Both the position numbers and the translations under genes were made by a program. Under the pieces are notes generated by a model. The model was not told the origin of the DNA. It worked only from the letters and a program-made list of their open reading frames with translations, and searched no databases. Shown piece after piece: positions 10,734 through 24,704 of a stretch of 64,000 nt of DNA; within the stretch, counting starts at the first letter, position 1; every line of letters starts with the position of its first letter. The DNA is from Dallia pectoralis (lineage: Eukaryota > Chordata > Actinopteri > Esociformes > Umbridae). The stretch lies in the NCBI GenBank assembly GCA_029465975.1, contig CM055742.1, positions 2,289,622-2,353,621 on the forward strand, given 5' to 3'.

Positions 10734-13493
10734 CCGATTCCTTCGTCAGACACAATGAACCGACTCCTCCCTCCATCAGACACCATGAACTAGAACCGAT
10801 TCCTCCGTCAGACACCATGAACTAGAACCGACTCCTCCGTCAGACACAATGAACCGACTCCTCCCTCCATCAGACACCATGAACTAGAACCGCTTCCTCT
10901 GTCAGACACAATGAACCGACTCCTCCCTCCATCAGACACCATGAACTAGAACCGATTCCTATGTTAGACACTATGAACTAGAACCGATTCCTCTGTCAGA
11001 CACAATGAACCGACTCCTCCCTCCATCAGACACCATGAACTAGAACCGATTCCTATGTTAGACACTATGAACTAGAACCGATTCCTCCGTCAGACACAAT
11101 GAACCGACTCCTCCCTCCATCAGACACCATGAACTAGAACCGATTCCTCCGTCAGACACCATGAACTAGAACCGACTCCTCTGTCAGACACAATGAACCG
11201 ACTCCTCCCTCCATCAGACACCATGAACTAGAACCGATTCCTCCGTCAGACACCATGAACTAGAACCGACTCCTCTGTCAGACACAATGAACCGACTCCT
11301 CCCTCCATCAGACACCATGAACTAGAACCGATTCCTCCGTCAGACACTATGAACTAGAACCGACTCCTCTGTTAGACACAATGAGCCGACTCCTCCCTCC
11401 ATCAGACACCATGAACTAGAACCGATTCCTCCGTCAGACACTATGAACTAGAACCGCTTCCTCTGTCAGACACAATGAACCGACTCCTCCCTCCATCAGA
11501 CACCATGAACTAGAACCGATTCCTATGTTAGACACTATGAACTAGAACCGATTCCTCTGTCAGACACAATGAACCGACTCCTCCCTCCATCAGACACCAT
11601 GAACTAGAACCGATTCCTCCGTCAGACACCATGAACTAGAACCGACTCCTCTGTCAGACACAATGAACCGACTCCTCCCTCCATCAGACACCATGAACTA
11701 GAACCGATTCCTATGTTAGACACCATGAACTAGAACCGATTCCTCCGTCAGACACAATGAACCGACTCCTCCCTCCATCAGACACCATGAACTAGAACCG
11801 ATTCCTCCGTCAGACACCATGAACTAGAACCGACTCCTCCGTCAGACACAATGAACCGACTCCTCCCTCCATCAGACACCATGAACTAGAACCGATTCCT
11901 CCGTCAGACACCATGAACTAGAACCGATTCCTCCGTCAGACACCATGAACTAGAACCGACTCCTCTGTCAGACACAATGAACCAACTCCTCCCTCCATCA
12001 GACACCATGAACTAGAACCGATTCCTCCGTCAGACACCATGAACTAGAACCGCTTCCTCTGTCAGACACAATGAACCGACTCCTCCCTCCATCAGACACC
12101 ATGAACTAGAACCGATTCCTATGTTAGACACTATGAACTAGAACCGATTCCTCCGTCAGACACAATGAACCGACTCCTCCCTCCATCAGACACCATGAAC
12201 TAGAACCGATTCCTCCGTCAGACACCATGAACTAGAACCGACTCCTCTGTCAGACACAATGAACCGACTCCTCCCTCCATCAGACACCATGAACTAGAAC
12301 CGATTCCTCCGTCAGACACCATGAACTAGAACCGACTCCTCTGTCAGACACAATGAACCGACTCCTCCCTCCATCAGACACCATGAACTAGAACCGATTC
12401 CTCCGTCAGACACCATGAACTAGAACCGACTCCTCTGTCAGACACAATGAACCGACTCCTCCCTCCATCAGACACCATGAACTAGAACCGATTCCTCCGT
12501 CAGACACTATGAACTAGAACCGACTCCTCTGTTAGACACAATGAGCCGACTCCTCCCTCCATCAGACACCATGAACTAGAACCGATTCCTCCGTCAGACA
12601 CTATGAACTAGAACCGCTTCCTCTGTCAGACACAATGAACCGACTCCTCCCTCCATCAGACACCATGAACTAGAACCGATTCCTATGTTAGACACTATGA
12701 ACTAGAACCGATTCCTCTGTCAGACACAATGAACCGACTCCTCCCTCCATCAGACACCATGAACTAGAACCGATTCCTCCGTCAGACACCATGAACTAGA
12801 ACCGACTCCTCTGTCAGACACAATGAACCGACTCCTCCCTCCATCACACACCATGAACTAGAACCGATTCCTCTGTCAGACACAATGAACCGACTCCTCC
12901 CTCCATCAGACACCATGAACTAGAACCGATTCCTCCGTCAGACACCATGAACTAGAACCGATTCCTCTGTCAGACACAATGAACCGACTCCTCCCTCCAT
13001 CAGACACCATGAACTAGAACCGATTCCTCCCTCAGACACGATGAACTAGAACCGCTTCCTCTGTCAGACACAATGAACCGACTCCTCCCTCCATCAGACA
13101 CCATGAACTAGAACCGATTCCTATGTTAGACACTATGAACTAGAACCGATTCCTCTGTCAGACACAATGAACCGACTCCTCCCTCCATCAGACACCATGA
13201 ACTAGAACCGATTCCTCCGTCAGACACCATGAACTAGAACCGACTCCTCTGTCAGACACAATGAACCGACTCCTCCCTCCATCAGACACCATGAACTAGA
13301 ACCGATTCCTCCGTCAGACACCATGAACTAGAACCGACTCCTCTGTCAGACACAATGAACCGACTCCTCCCTCCATCAGACACCATGAACTAGAACCGAT
13401 TCCTCCGTCAGACACTATGAACTAGAACCGATTCCTCTGTCTGACACAATGAACCGACTCCTCTTTCTATCAGACACTATGAACTAGAACCGA
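10734..13493 (+). repeat. 2.7-kb higher-order satellite forming the LRPAP1 3'UTR
   Basis: The array starts at the base after the TAA stop codon. It mixes 32-bp units (catgaactagaaccgattcc then tccgtcagacac) with a longer variant carrying ctccctccatcagacaccat, giving a common 94-bp composite, for example copies 94 bp apart at 11183 and 11277. Larger blocks of variants recur, for example the gttagacactatgaac variants, which implies later segmental amplification. Confidence 0.97.
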
Positions 13494-16239
13494 TTGTAAC
13501 TCCTTTCCTATGAGATCTAACAGCATGTGGACAGGTGTACCACCTGACAGTAAAGAGACAGTTAAAACATGTCTATCGGTTGATGATGCAGGTCTTTGGT
13601 TGCTAAGGATGAATATCATCACCTGGACAACGATATTAAACTAGCATGGCAACATCATGACTGGAGTGCCCTTTTCACACATTAGACCGTTTTCCTCTAA
13701 ATATAAAACTGGGTAGTTTCTTGTGTCTTTCCTACGATATTCCTGAGTGTTGCAGTCAAGTGCTTTGAGACTAACAAGCAAATAATGACATATTCATCTG
13801 CGCACACACACACACACTTTCCATGTTGATTTTTTCGGAACTACTGTAAAGAAATCAGTGTTATTCACATGTAAATGTAACGATTGATGTTATTCTACTA
13901 ACCCACCTGCTGTTTGTAAATATGCGTAGGTTAATTAAAAGGACGTTTTGTTCAATAATAGTGTATTTATTCATGCTCGTGTCCCAAATGGCTCACTGTA
14001 TGAAGTGCACTAGTTTCGTCTGGGTCTCCATAAGGCTCCGGGCAAACTAGTGGACCATGTAGAAAGAAGAGGCCATTGCCAAGACAATCCATTCTTCTGA
14101 CGGGTGGAAGAACATCTTTCTGCGTTCACTTGCTGCTTTGACTTCTTTTCGCACAACAACCCGTTCCGATATCCCAGACTTTAATAAGGCACATTCTGTT
14201 GTTACAACATTTGGTCCATCCACATGATACACGATGTTATTTCATCTGTCGCATATTTGTACAACTTCAATCACAGCGCCGTTCCAGCATAAACCGGTTT
14301 CAGCCGGATACAACTCAGTTGATATACAGACATTTGAAATCACATTAGAGGTTGACTGATGGGACGTATCTACAGATGCAACCATTGCAATTTTCTTAGT
14401 CTGACCTGCCAATTCCGATTTTCTCCCTGTGATCTATAATTGACAGCGTACAACATTTTTGTAGCTTCTTTTATGGAAAACTGACAGTCAAATGTATGCT
14501 CGTAATAAAACAACGGGAGAAAAATGTGAGAAAGTTATTTAATAATCAAACCTGGTTACAAGAGCATCTCAGTTGAAACAAATCTCAAATTAAAAAATAA
14601 GTGCTCACTGGATAGAGATTTGTTTAACAGACCAACTAAAAATGTGTAAAATTCTATCCTTAATTTTTATTTGTACTTTTCCAAATGAAAATGCTGCCTC
14701 AGGTAAAAGTAACAGAAGAATATAACATGCAGCTTAAAATTGTTGCTTTGTTCAAGCATAACAGAAACTTTGTGGGCCCTTCTGATTGGCTGCCATGGGA
14801 ACTCCGCCTCTGATGTACAGTTGTCAGTACAATCAGATCCTGGACAAAAAGGCATGTATAAACAGGGCCACATCCACATGACAGGGCTCCAGAACACATT
14901 TACAAACACAACATAGTATATATGACTGCTGAGACACAATATGGTATTTGTGTATTAACACATAACAAATGTACAGGTCAAACGTATTGTCAAACCAACC
15001 GGTTACAACTCACACTATCACATGTTGGGGTGTGTCCGCTTTCACACCCTATTCCAAATGATACAACCAAAAAACCATTAGGTAGTGTGGTGAAGGAAAG
15101 GGATGCAATTTGGGACCAGCTCCCATCATCACTCAGACACATTGATTACTCGTATCCAAGTGTCCCTCAGAACCCTAGTTTGGGTGTAGCCCACCAGTTC
15201 CCACAGCCTGTAGTGTGCTCAATAAGGAACAGGGTGGGATTTGGGACAGCCCACTTATGGTTGTGTCAATTACTGCCTGTCCGTCTGTCCAGAGAAGCAG
15301 CAGCGTGTGAACGGCGAAGAGATGACAGCTTCAGATTAAGCGTGTGTGTCAGAGTGAGTGTGTGCGTCTGTGTTTGTGCGTCTCCGTGTGTGCGATTTGC
15401 TCTGTGATTCTGTCCTTGGCAGTCCAGATAGTTTGGTCAGGCTCTGTTCAGAGAAAGGGTGTGTGGGTGTTTCACTGTGTGTGTGTGTGTGTGTGTCATT
15501 GGGCAGCGCCCCTCCGTATGTGTGTGTCTGTCCGGTGTTCCAGCGCGGGCAGCCTGTCCCGTCTCCCCTGGGCATGTTCAGCCCCCACCCTCTGTGCCAT
15601 CTCTGTGGCGGGTAGGTTAATGCAGGCATACCTGGTGGCACTACCTGAGAACCAGAAAAGAAACCAGATGTGTCAGCAAGTCACGCTGCTACAGAACAAT
15701 CCATGCCATGGGGCTGAAGAAGCTAGTTAAAAGCCCGGATGATTAGTTGGCCTGGATGAGAATGTAACCAGACCCCGCTGTTGGATTTATAGTGACCACA
15801 CAGTTCAGATGCCTGGTTAACATCTGAGAGATTTTTTACTGGGAGTTATTTTTCCATCTGCTGCTCAGATCACAACACAGAGTTAACACATTTATGACGC
15901 TTCCCTGTAATGAGACCTCCTGGGCAATTGTCCTTAGTGTTATGGGAGTCATCAGATGCTGATGGGAAAACAGCTTGTCAGCAATAAATCATGAATTACT
16001 TTTTTATTACTGAGCTGGTGAAATGCCGTGGGCTAAAACCCACCGAGTTAAACAATAAAGAATCACTTTGGAGTCGACTTCTGATGCACAGTCAGAGCGG
16101 CGGAACAAACTCCTGGCTTGGTTTCATTCTATTCACTTTGGAGGAGGCGAAAGCCCTAGTGATTTCCCAAGTGAGGGATGTGACATAACACAGGAAACCA
16201 GCGAAGACAGAGGTGATAAGACCAGAAATATGATTACCA
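13494..16239. other. LRPAP1 3' end and intergenic sequence, no gene seen
   Basis: The segment includes the candidate polyadenylation site and then ordinary intergenic DNA with a GT/TG-rich patch (15340-15500). A dispersed repeat fragment (gtcccaaatggctcactgta, agtgcactag) is near 13980. Open frames here lack codon or domain support. Confidence 0.6.
13934..13939 (+). terminator. Candidate LRPAP1 polyadenylation signal (ATTAAA)
   Basis: ATTAAA lies downstream of the 3'UTR satellite and is followed by T/G-rich sequence (ggacgttttgttc). A second ATTAAA near 13634 is an alternative. Either would leave the whole 2.7-kb satellite in the mature 3'UTR. Confidence 0.35.
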
Positions 16240-16708
16240 CCAGTAATTTACACTCTCTTGTTTCACCAGTAATTTACAGTCTCTTGTTTCACCAGTAATT
16301 TACAGTCTCTTGTTTCACCAGTAATTTACAGTCTCTTGTTTCACCAGTAATTTACACTCTCTTGTTTCACCAGTAATTTACAGTCTCTTGTTTCACCAGT
16401 AATTTACACTCTCTTGTTTCACCAGTAATTTACACTCTCTTGTTTCACCAGTAATTTACACTCTCTTGTTTCACCAGTAATTTACACTCTCTTGTTTCAC
16501 CAGTAATTTACACTCTCTTGTTTCACCAGTAATTTACACTCTCTTGTTTCACCAGTAATTTACACTCTCTTGTTTCACCAGTAATTTACACTCTCTTGTT
16601 TCACCAGTAATTTACAGTCTCTTGTTTCACCAGTAATTTACAGTCTCTTGCTTCACCAGTAATTTACAGTCTCTTGTTTCACCAGTAATTTACAGTCTCT
16701 TGTTTCTA
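16240..16708. repeat. 26-bp minisatellite, about 18 copies
   Basis: The unit is caccagtaatttacactctc followed by ttgttt, with cac/cag variants. Confidence 0.96.
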
Positions 16709-18559
16709 CCAGTTTGGCCTCTAGGGAATGAGAGATCACTGTCTGCTCGTCTACCAAAAGGCCCACTAATTCCCTCTGACTCCACAATCTACTTCCTCTT
16801 TCGATACTTCCTTAATGAGCTCTGTACTTTGCTTAAAGCAGATCCTCACGCAGCAATATATTAATAAAGGACACGTCCTAAACAGAACCCCAATTCACTA
16901 TGCAGTTCACTTATTCTGACCATGGACCATGTAGGACCCGGTCAAACCTAGTGTCTGAAATGGGACCGTCATATTTATTAAGGGCATAGGATTGTGTGCA
17001 GCAAGCAGAGCTGCTAAATTAATTCCGGTGTTCAGCTCAGTCAACAGATTAATGAGGAATTCTCTGCCAATTACGTTCATCTCTGTTTCCATGGTGACCC
17101 GCTGACATCACCTCTGAGCTTCGGCGCCTGTGAAGTCTGTCTTCTGCCAAAGCTAAGCCTGGGTCTGTAATTCTATCAACCCAGCTGCCTGGTGTGTCAA
17201 ATGAATTCCCCTCAATATGAACGAGCGACAAAGCCCTTTATGGTCTCGGTCAAAATGGAGTTGCAGTACGAAGGAATTATGGGAAGCAGATGAGGAAGGC
17301 GAGTCATGTTTATAATCTTATTTGGGAGACATTCTTAAAGATAAACACAGTTGACCATGGCCGTCTACCAGTGTCTGTGTTCTGACTGGGCCATAGTTAC
17401 CTCTAGCTGCAGTGGTGTTGGTGGAAACTGGGCCAGCACCGGGCCTTAACAGATCCAGCTCCATGTAGAGCAGCTCTCTGCTGGCGTTAGCTTTAGCTGC
17501 GGGGCTAACAGGGATGTTGACATAGTTGACGCTGGGGTCACTGTGGTGATATGGGTGCCTGTCCAAGAGTGATGACCTCATTGCAGTGGTCGCATGCAGA
17601 GTAAACGGGAAGAGACCCCCTGGAAAAAGTTTGGTTTAGACAAGTTACAATGGGCCGCAACACACAGCCAAAATATTAGCATGGAGCTACCAGAGGAATT
17701 CGCAAGAGCCAATCAGACTGCTCAAAATATAAATGAGCAAATAGAAAATAGAGATGGTAGTTCAGGTTCACATCATTAAGGTTAAAGTATAAGCAGACAG
17801 ACTGACACACAGACACAGATACAGACTGACCCAGAGAAAAACAGACTGACTGACTAACTGACCTGGTGACGGTGTCAAGCGATCTGAAGGTGAAAGGCTG
17901 TTTGCCTAATATGGTAAAGAAACCAAAGAAATATTATTTTACAGACAAAGACACACACAGACAAAGACACACACACAAGCTTTTCAGCTTAATGTCAGAT
18001 TCAGTTGAAGTCCATGTGTTCAAGTTCTTTGACTCCAGACGGAGTTGGAGAGGTTTCCAGTGAGCCCTGCTGAGTGTGTGACTGTGACTGATTAGTCCTC
18101 AACAGATGGATGAGGGGACATGCTGTGGCACAAATGCTATTCTATACCCTTATGCTGTGCACTAATTTCAACTATGACACGGGGTGCTATATGGGAAATA
18201 GGGTGCCATTTGTAGGGTTAAAGATGGTAAAGACTTCAAGTCAGTGTCGCTGTCGTCGTTCAAACGTCCCAAAGTCACGTAAAAAGTTAGTTAAAGTTAG
18301 TATAATTCTGACCTGAACACATCACTGCGTTCAGCTGATACACCAATCCAAAACACGTGATATATGCACTTATTTACGATCGTGATGTGGCTAGCCTTAC
18401 GTTCAACCAGTCGATCCACACAGGAGCAGAGAACAGAGTTAGTCAAAAACAACAAGGGTTTAGCAAAAGGGTCGCTAGTGTCAACTTACCTGTGAAATGT
18501 CTCGCTTCTTAGCTGAGATCAATTGCTCATGGGTAATGTAGTTCTGATCAATACACTGG
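16709..18559. other. Intergenic, no gene seen
   Basis: Only short unsupported frames are present, with a fragment of the dispersed 'gggaaatagggtgccattt' motif at about 18190. Confidence 0.6.
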
Positions 18560-18574
18560 TGACGACACTGTATG

Positions 18575-18780
18575 AAGAAAAACAGAGGGAGCTGGTAAAA
18601 TAAACCCACTAAGGGGGAGTCCAGAGGAAGAACAGAGGGAGCTGGTAAAATAAACCCACTAAGGTGGAGTCCAGATGGAGAACAGAGGGAGCTGGTGAAA
18701 TAAAACCCACTAAGGTGGAGTCCAGAGGAAGAAAAGAGGGAGCTGGTGAAATAAAACCCACAAAGGTGGAGTCCACAGAG
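18575..18780. repeat. 50-bp tandem repeat, 4 copies
   Basis: gagggagctggtaaaataaa and cccactaaggtggagtccag recur at 50-bp spacing, for example 18581 and 18631. Confidence 0.9.
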
Positions 18781-19304
18781 AAAACAGGTATAAGGTGGTG
18801 TCCAGACCAGGCACCTCAGGGTTTACATAAATTAAAGCCAAATACTTAATCTGCGTTTCAATGTCCTTGACTGTCCAATGGGATAGTGCCAAAACCCTAC
18901 CAATTTGACGCTCATTAAACTCAGTCAGACAGCTAACATTAAACTTAAGTGGAGTGTCGATAAACTCCGGTTGCCGGAAGAATGAAATGGGCCCTTATGG
19001 CGTGTGTCGCTATAATGTGTTGTAACCAGAATGACTGACTGAAGGGGATATTTCAGTGGGAGACGGTCTAGAGGTGGTTGATGTGACACATTACAGCGGT
19101 TGACATGCCAATTAAAAAAGAGGAATGGATTGTCTGAGACGTGACCTGCAGATAATCTCCGTTCTACCAATCAAAATGAGTCGCTGTGTCGCAGAAGACA
19201 AGACTGAACTGTCCAGAAGCTGTGGATTTCCAATCTAACCCCAAAAAAATGTTGTGGGACCTTATAACTAACCTGAATCTGAAAGTTCAAATGCTCAGTA
19301 ATTA

Positions 19305-19622
19305 GCTAACATGTGGGCTCCGGCATGCTAACATGTGGGCTCCGGCATGCTAACATGTGGGCTCCGGGATGCTAACATGTGGGCTCCGGTATGCTAACAT
19401 GTGGGCTCCGGTATGCTAACATGTGGGCTCCGGTATGCTAACATGTGGGCTCCGGTATGCTAACATGTGGGCTCCGGTATGCTAACATGTGGGCTCCGGT
19501 ATGCTAACATGTGGGCTCCGGTATGCTAACATGTGGGCTCCGGTATGCTAACATGTGGGCTCTGGTATGCTAACATGTGGGTTCCGGTATGCTAACATGT
19601 GGGTTCCGGTATGCTAACATGT
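19305..19622. repeat. 22-bp minisatellite, about 14 copies
   Basis: The unit is atgctaacatgtgggctccg followed by gt. Confidence 0.95.
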
Positions 19623-20654
19623 TCTAGGATGTGTCTCCAACTCTGTTGGGTTCCTTGTCATCATATTCTAGGATGTCACCAACTCTGTCAGGTTCTTTCT
19701 GATCATATCCACGCTCTTAAAGTTCAGAAAACTGCAGAGAAATTGCTTTATTTTCCTCCCTGAAGATTACTGCGATGCCAGAACAGAAAGGGCCGTGTCA
19801 GAAACAGCACCATAACCCCTATATAGTGCACGTAGACTGGTTAAAAGTAGTGTTTAGGGAGTACAGTGTTATTCATGACTAACAAAAGCTCCTTTTCCAG
19901 GCAAAACTGAATTAGGGACACAGGCTGAACAGCATGACAGATGGTAGAGACCGTCTCCCAAATGGCACCCAGTTCTCACAGTTTTAGAGCAGATGCAGAA
20001 CACCATCTAGGGGACAGGGCTCCATTTGGGACACCAGGAGAGGGAGGTTCATTATCAAAGGGTTCTCCTTTTTACTCTGTCAGTTACACTCATCAGCTTT
20101 TCTCCCCCATTTCTCCCGCTCTCCCCTTCCCTCACCCAGTCACTCGATGTCTCCCTCTCTCACCTTCCCTCTCTTCTAACCTCCCCCTCTCCTCCCTCCT
20201 CCCTCCCCTCTCACACAGAGAATAAAAGACCACTCTTCTCAGCCATGGACTTGAATAAAGCCAAAGGAATCAATTAGCACAGCAGCCTCGTAACGTCTTG
20301 TCACACTTAATTAACTTGAACATCGAATCATTTCATTCCGTCTGAGTGATTTCACACGGTCAGTCTGGGATCTAAACAGCGTTAAAACCATGGATATATA
20401 TCATCTGTGTTCATGTTTACCAACTCCCTGACGGCCCATTTAAGAGTTGTTTGTATGCAGACTGGCTCTGTAAAGTCCTGACAGTAATTAAATGTGCTGC
20501 TTTAAACAAGTGCTACTGTGCCGCAGAAGAGGCAAACAACTTAGTCAACATAATGGGGACTTTGGTTAACGGGGCTACTTCATCTGAAGCGTTTAAATGT
20601 AAATCTATCAGGACAGACGTTGGAAGGCACCATGTGTGTGTGTATATGGCCTCC
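19623..20654. other. Intergenic downstream of DOK7, no gene seen
   Basis: A C/T-rich stretch (20085-20215) and the dispersed motif 'cctatatagtgca' (19818) are present. No exon is supported. Confidence 0.55.
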
Positions 20655-21285
20655 CTAGTTCCAGTGCGGGCCGATAACTAGTTCCAGTGTGGGGTGATAA
20701 CTAGTTCCAGTGCGGGGCGATAACTAGTTCCAGTGCGGGGCGATAACTAGTTCCAGTGCGGGGCGATAACTAGTTCCAGTACGGGGCGATAACTAGTTCC
20801 AGTGCGGGGCGATAACTAGTTCCAGTGCGGGGTGATAACTAGTTCCAGTGCGGGCCGATAACTAGTTCCAGTGCGGGGCGATAACTAGTTCCAGTGCGGG
20901 GTGATAACTAGTTCCAGTGCGGGGCGATAACTAGTTCCAGTACGGGGCGATAACTAGTTCCAGTGCGGGGCGATAACTAGTTCCAGTGCGGGGCGATAAC
21001 TAGTTCCAGTGCGGGGCGATAACTAGTTCCAGTGCGGGGCGATAACTAGTTCCAGTGCGGGGCGATAACTAGTTCCAGTGCGGGGCGATAACTAGTTCCA
21101 GTGCTGGGTGATAACTAGTTCCAGTGCTGGGTGATAACTAGTTCCAGTGCGGGGTGATAACTAGTTCCAGTGCGGGGCGATAACTAGTTCCAGTGCGGGG
21201 CGAGAACTAGTTCCAGTGCGGGGTGATAACTAGTTCCAGTGCGGGGTGATAACTAGTTCCAGTGCGGGGCGATGACTAGTTCCAG
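20655..21285 (-). repeat. 23-bp minisatellite, about 27 copies, touching the DOK7 stop codon
   Basis: The + strand unit is cgataactagttccagtgcg followed by ggg. Read on the DOK7 strand, each unit has ggaactag; the array begins exactly at the DOK7 stop (ctggaactag) and would form the 3'UTR. Confidence 0.96.
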
Positions 21286-23867
21286 CTTACCTGTGTTCCT
21301 CCACACACTGAGCAACCAGGGAGCAGCAGGGGTCTGTGGGGATGTGCAGGCCAGGGTGCTGGGCTGCACCGTCCACCGCTGTCCAGAGGGGGTGCCCTTT
21401 CATCGCTCAAGGAGCGGGACCACTGCATAGGGGCCTGTCTCGGAGCCCCTACCCGCTGGAGAAAGTCCTCTGTTGCATTAGAAGGGTATGAAGGCCGGCC
21501 CTGTCCCTGGTTCTTATGGCCTCCACCACCCTCGTCCCTCCCTGGTTTGTGTGCTCCTCCCTGGGTTGAGGGATCCCTGAAGGCCAGGCTCTGGAGCAGG
21601 GTCCTCGGGGTGTCGTAGCGTAGTTGGAGCAGGCTGGGTGCCTGGGACTCCTCAATCAGCCAGTAGGGGGAGCTGGAAATGCTAGTCCTGTAGGAGTGGC
21701 AGGTGGAGGGGGGAGAGGCTGGGGGGAGGGGTCTGGGGTCGGTGTTCAATACAGACAGAGAAGGTGGAGGTGTAGAATGAGGAGGGGGAGAAAGAGGAGG
21801 CGGCAGACTAAGCAGAGAGCCAAACTCCTCTCCCCCTTCCTGACTGGCTGTGTCCAGACTCCCAGTACAGGAAGAGAAGCTGCCGGAGTAAGACGATTGG
21901 CTACTGGTGGTGGCTATTCCGATTCCACTGTCCAATGAGCATTGACGGCCACTGTCGCTGAGACCACGAGGGCAGGAAGTTTGCTTGGAAGGAAGGCGGT
22001 TCATGACTGCAGCGTAGAGACGCTCGTCTGGATTGGTTGAGGACCTTCCGTTGGGAAGGACTGACAGGGTCTCGGTCGAGGAAGTGGGACGCCTTGGCTC
22101 CACCCACAACGGGAAGTGGCTTTCACAGCTAGTATCCGATTGGCTTGAAGAGGACAATGAAATGCTGCTCCGGTCATCTATAGCAACAGAGGTGCTGTAA
22201 CTGTAGGTTGAGGCTAGAGAGGAAATAATTGATTAACAGACCAGAAGCATGTTAACAGTCAGCTTGGTGAAGTTCAAATGTTTTAGTTGAATGAAAGCAT
22301 TAAGGCAGTTTACAGATGGAACAGATATACCTGTGCTGCTCAGTAAACTGGGTTGTTAGTTGATTACCTGAGCTGCTCAGTAAACTGGGTTGTTAGTTGA
22401 TTACCTGTGCTGCTCAGTAAACTGGGTTGTTAGTTGATTACCTGTGCTGCTCAGTAAACTGGGTTGTTAGTTGATTACCTGTGTTGCTCAGTAAACTGGG
22501 TTGTTAGTTGATTACCTGTGCTGCTCAGTAAACTGGGTTGTTAGTTGATTACCTGTGCTGCTCAGTAAACTGGGTTGTTAGTTGATTACCTGTGCTGCTC
22601 AGTAAACTGGGTTGTTAGTTGATTACCTGTGCTGCTCAGTAAACTGGGTTGTTAGTTGATTACCTGTGCTGCTCAGTAAACTGGGTTGTTAGTTGATTAC
22701 CTGTGCTGCTCAGTAAACTGGGTTGTTAGTTGATTACCTGTGCTGCTCAGTAAACTGGGTTGTTAGTTGATTACCTGTGCTGCTCTGTGAACTACAGTTG
22801 GACAGCCTACTGAGTCTTCTCTCAAGGTCGGACGCTTCATGGCTTATCCTCTCCTCTGAAAAGGTGCGACAAGCAACAGGATCTATGCCTTAACACACAC
22901 ACACAATAGGGTAGAGAGAGAAAATAGCAGGTAAGCATGACAGCTAATTGATGGCTAATGCTAGCTGCTAACCCTCTTCTTTTTTCCATGGGGCGTTGGT
23001 TAATGTTTGCTAATGCTAACTCTTAACTCACTAAATCAGGCTTGGTCACTATGCTGAACAGGGTGTCAGCTAACACTGGCTAGTGATCAGCTATGCTAAT
23101 AATAGTGCCTTTACAGCACTCAATGTGTTAGCGCTAAACTGAAGCTTCTCTGTACCTGTCACACACACACACACACACTCACACGGAAAACCAGACAAGA
23201 AACACACTTCTTATTTCCTGTCCTCAAAATGTGCTGACACTCAAAAATGGAGCAATATTCAGCGCCAAAATGTATGTTATCTGTGCCGTTGAAATTAAAA
23301 AAAATAATAATAATGCATTTTCACATGTGTGTGCGTGTATGTACATGCTTGTGTACATGTGTGCGTGTACATGCGTGTTTAATGTGACACTTAAAAGGTT
23401 CTCAGTGAACATGAACACACACCAACACTGATAAAGACAAACACACACACACACGCACCGACACACAAACCTAGGGGGCCTTAATCCAAACTGTGGCCCA
23501 AAGGGGCTTTTAGAAGGTGATACCACAACTGACCGGACGCTTAAACACACACACCAACATCTTCATACCAACACCTACACACACACACTAAAGTCGAGGA
23601 CAAAAGCACCATTCCTGTAATCTAACCCAGTGCTGTGTGTGTATTTCCTATATTTAGAGGTGAAGGAAACATCATCGCTGGAGATGGAAAGATTATGTAC
23701 ATTAACGACACAACATAACACTACATGCCGTATACAGCAATAGAGGAACACACTACTGTGTGTCTGTGTGTAACAGGTGTGTAACATAACATATATATAT
23801 TACTGACAACTCTACACACACAAAATATGGAGATTACAGAATATCTAACAGCAATGAAGAGGGACAC

Positions 23868-23910
<43 letters not shown>

Positions 23911-24229
23911 TGTACCAGGTAGATTGGGTCTGACACCCTGGTGTGTGTGTGTGTACCAGGTAGATTGGGTGTGACACCCTAGTGTGTGTGTGTGTGTGTA
24001 CCAGGTAGATTGGGTCTGACACCCTAGTGTGTGTGTGTGTGTGTGTGTGTGTGAGTGAGTGTGTGTGTACCAGGTAGGTTGGGTCTGACACCCTAGTGTG
24101 TGTGTGTGTGTGTGTGTGTGTACCAGGTAGGTTGGGTCTGACACCCTGGTGTGTGTGTGTACCAGGTAGATTGGGTCTGACACCTTAGTGTGTGTGTGCG
24201 TGTGTACCAGGTAGATTGGGTCTGACACC

Positions 24230-24304
<75 letters not shown>

Positions 24305-24654
24305 CAGGTAGATTGGGTCTGACATCACTCGGTGGTCTGCTGGGAGAGATGCCTCTGACGATACAATCAAACAGGAAGCTGATCTGTTCTCCCTCTGAAC
24401 TGGACAGGAAGAATACACCAGCCCCTGTAGAGAGACGAGAGACAGAGACAGGGGAGAGAGACAGGGTGAAGAGAGACAGGGGAGAGAGAGACGAGAGAGT
24501 GACAAGGTGAAGAGAGACAGGGGAGAAAGGAGAAAGAGACAGGGGAGAGAGAGAAGAGAGAGAGACAGGGTGAAGAGAAACAGGGGAGAGGGGTGGGGTT
24601 CAGGGCAAAGAGATGTGATTGACTGGAGACTACTTCATAACCGCTTCTCTGTCT

Positions 24655-24704
<50 letters not shown>

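Noticed and set aside
23474..23520. SPSKSPFGPQFGLRPP frame as an alternative DOK7 exon
   Set aside because: The true exon 5 at 24305-24424 already supplies this region with human-identical length; no acceptor and phase fit this fragment.
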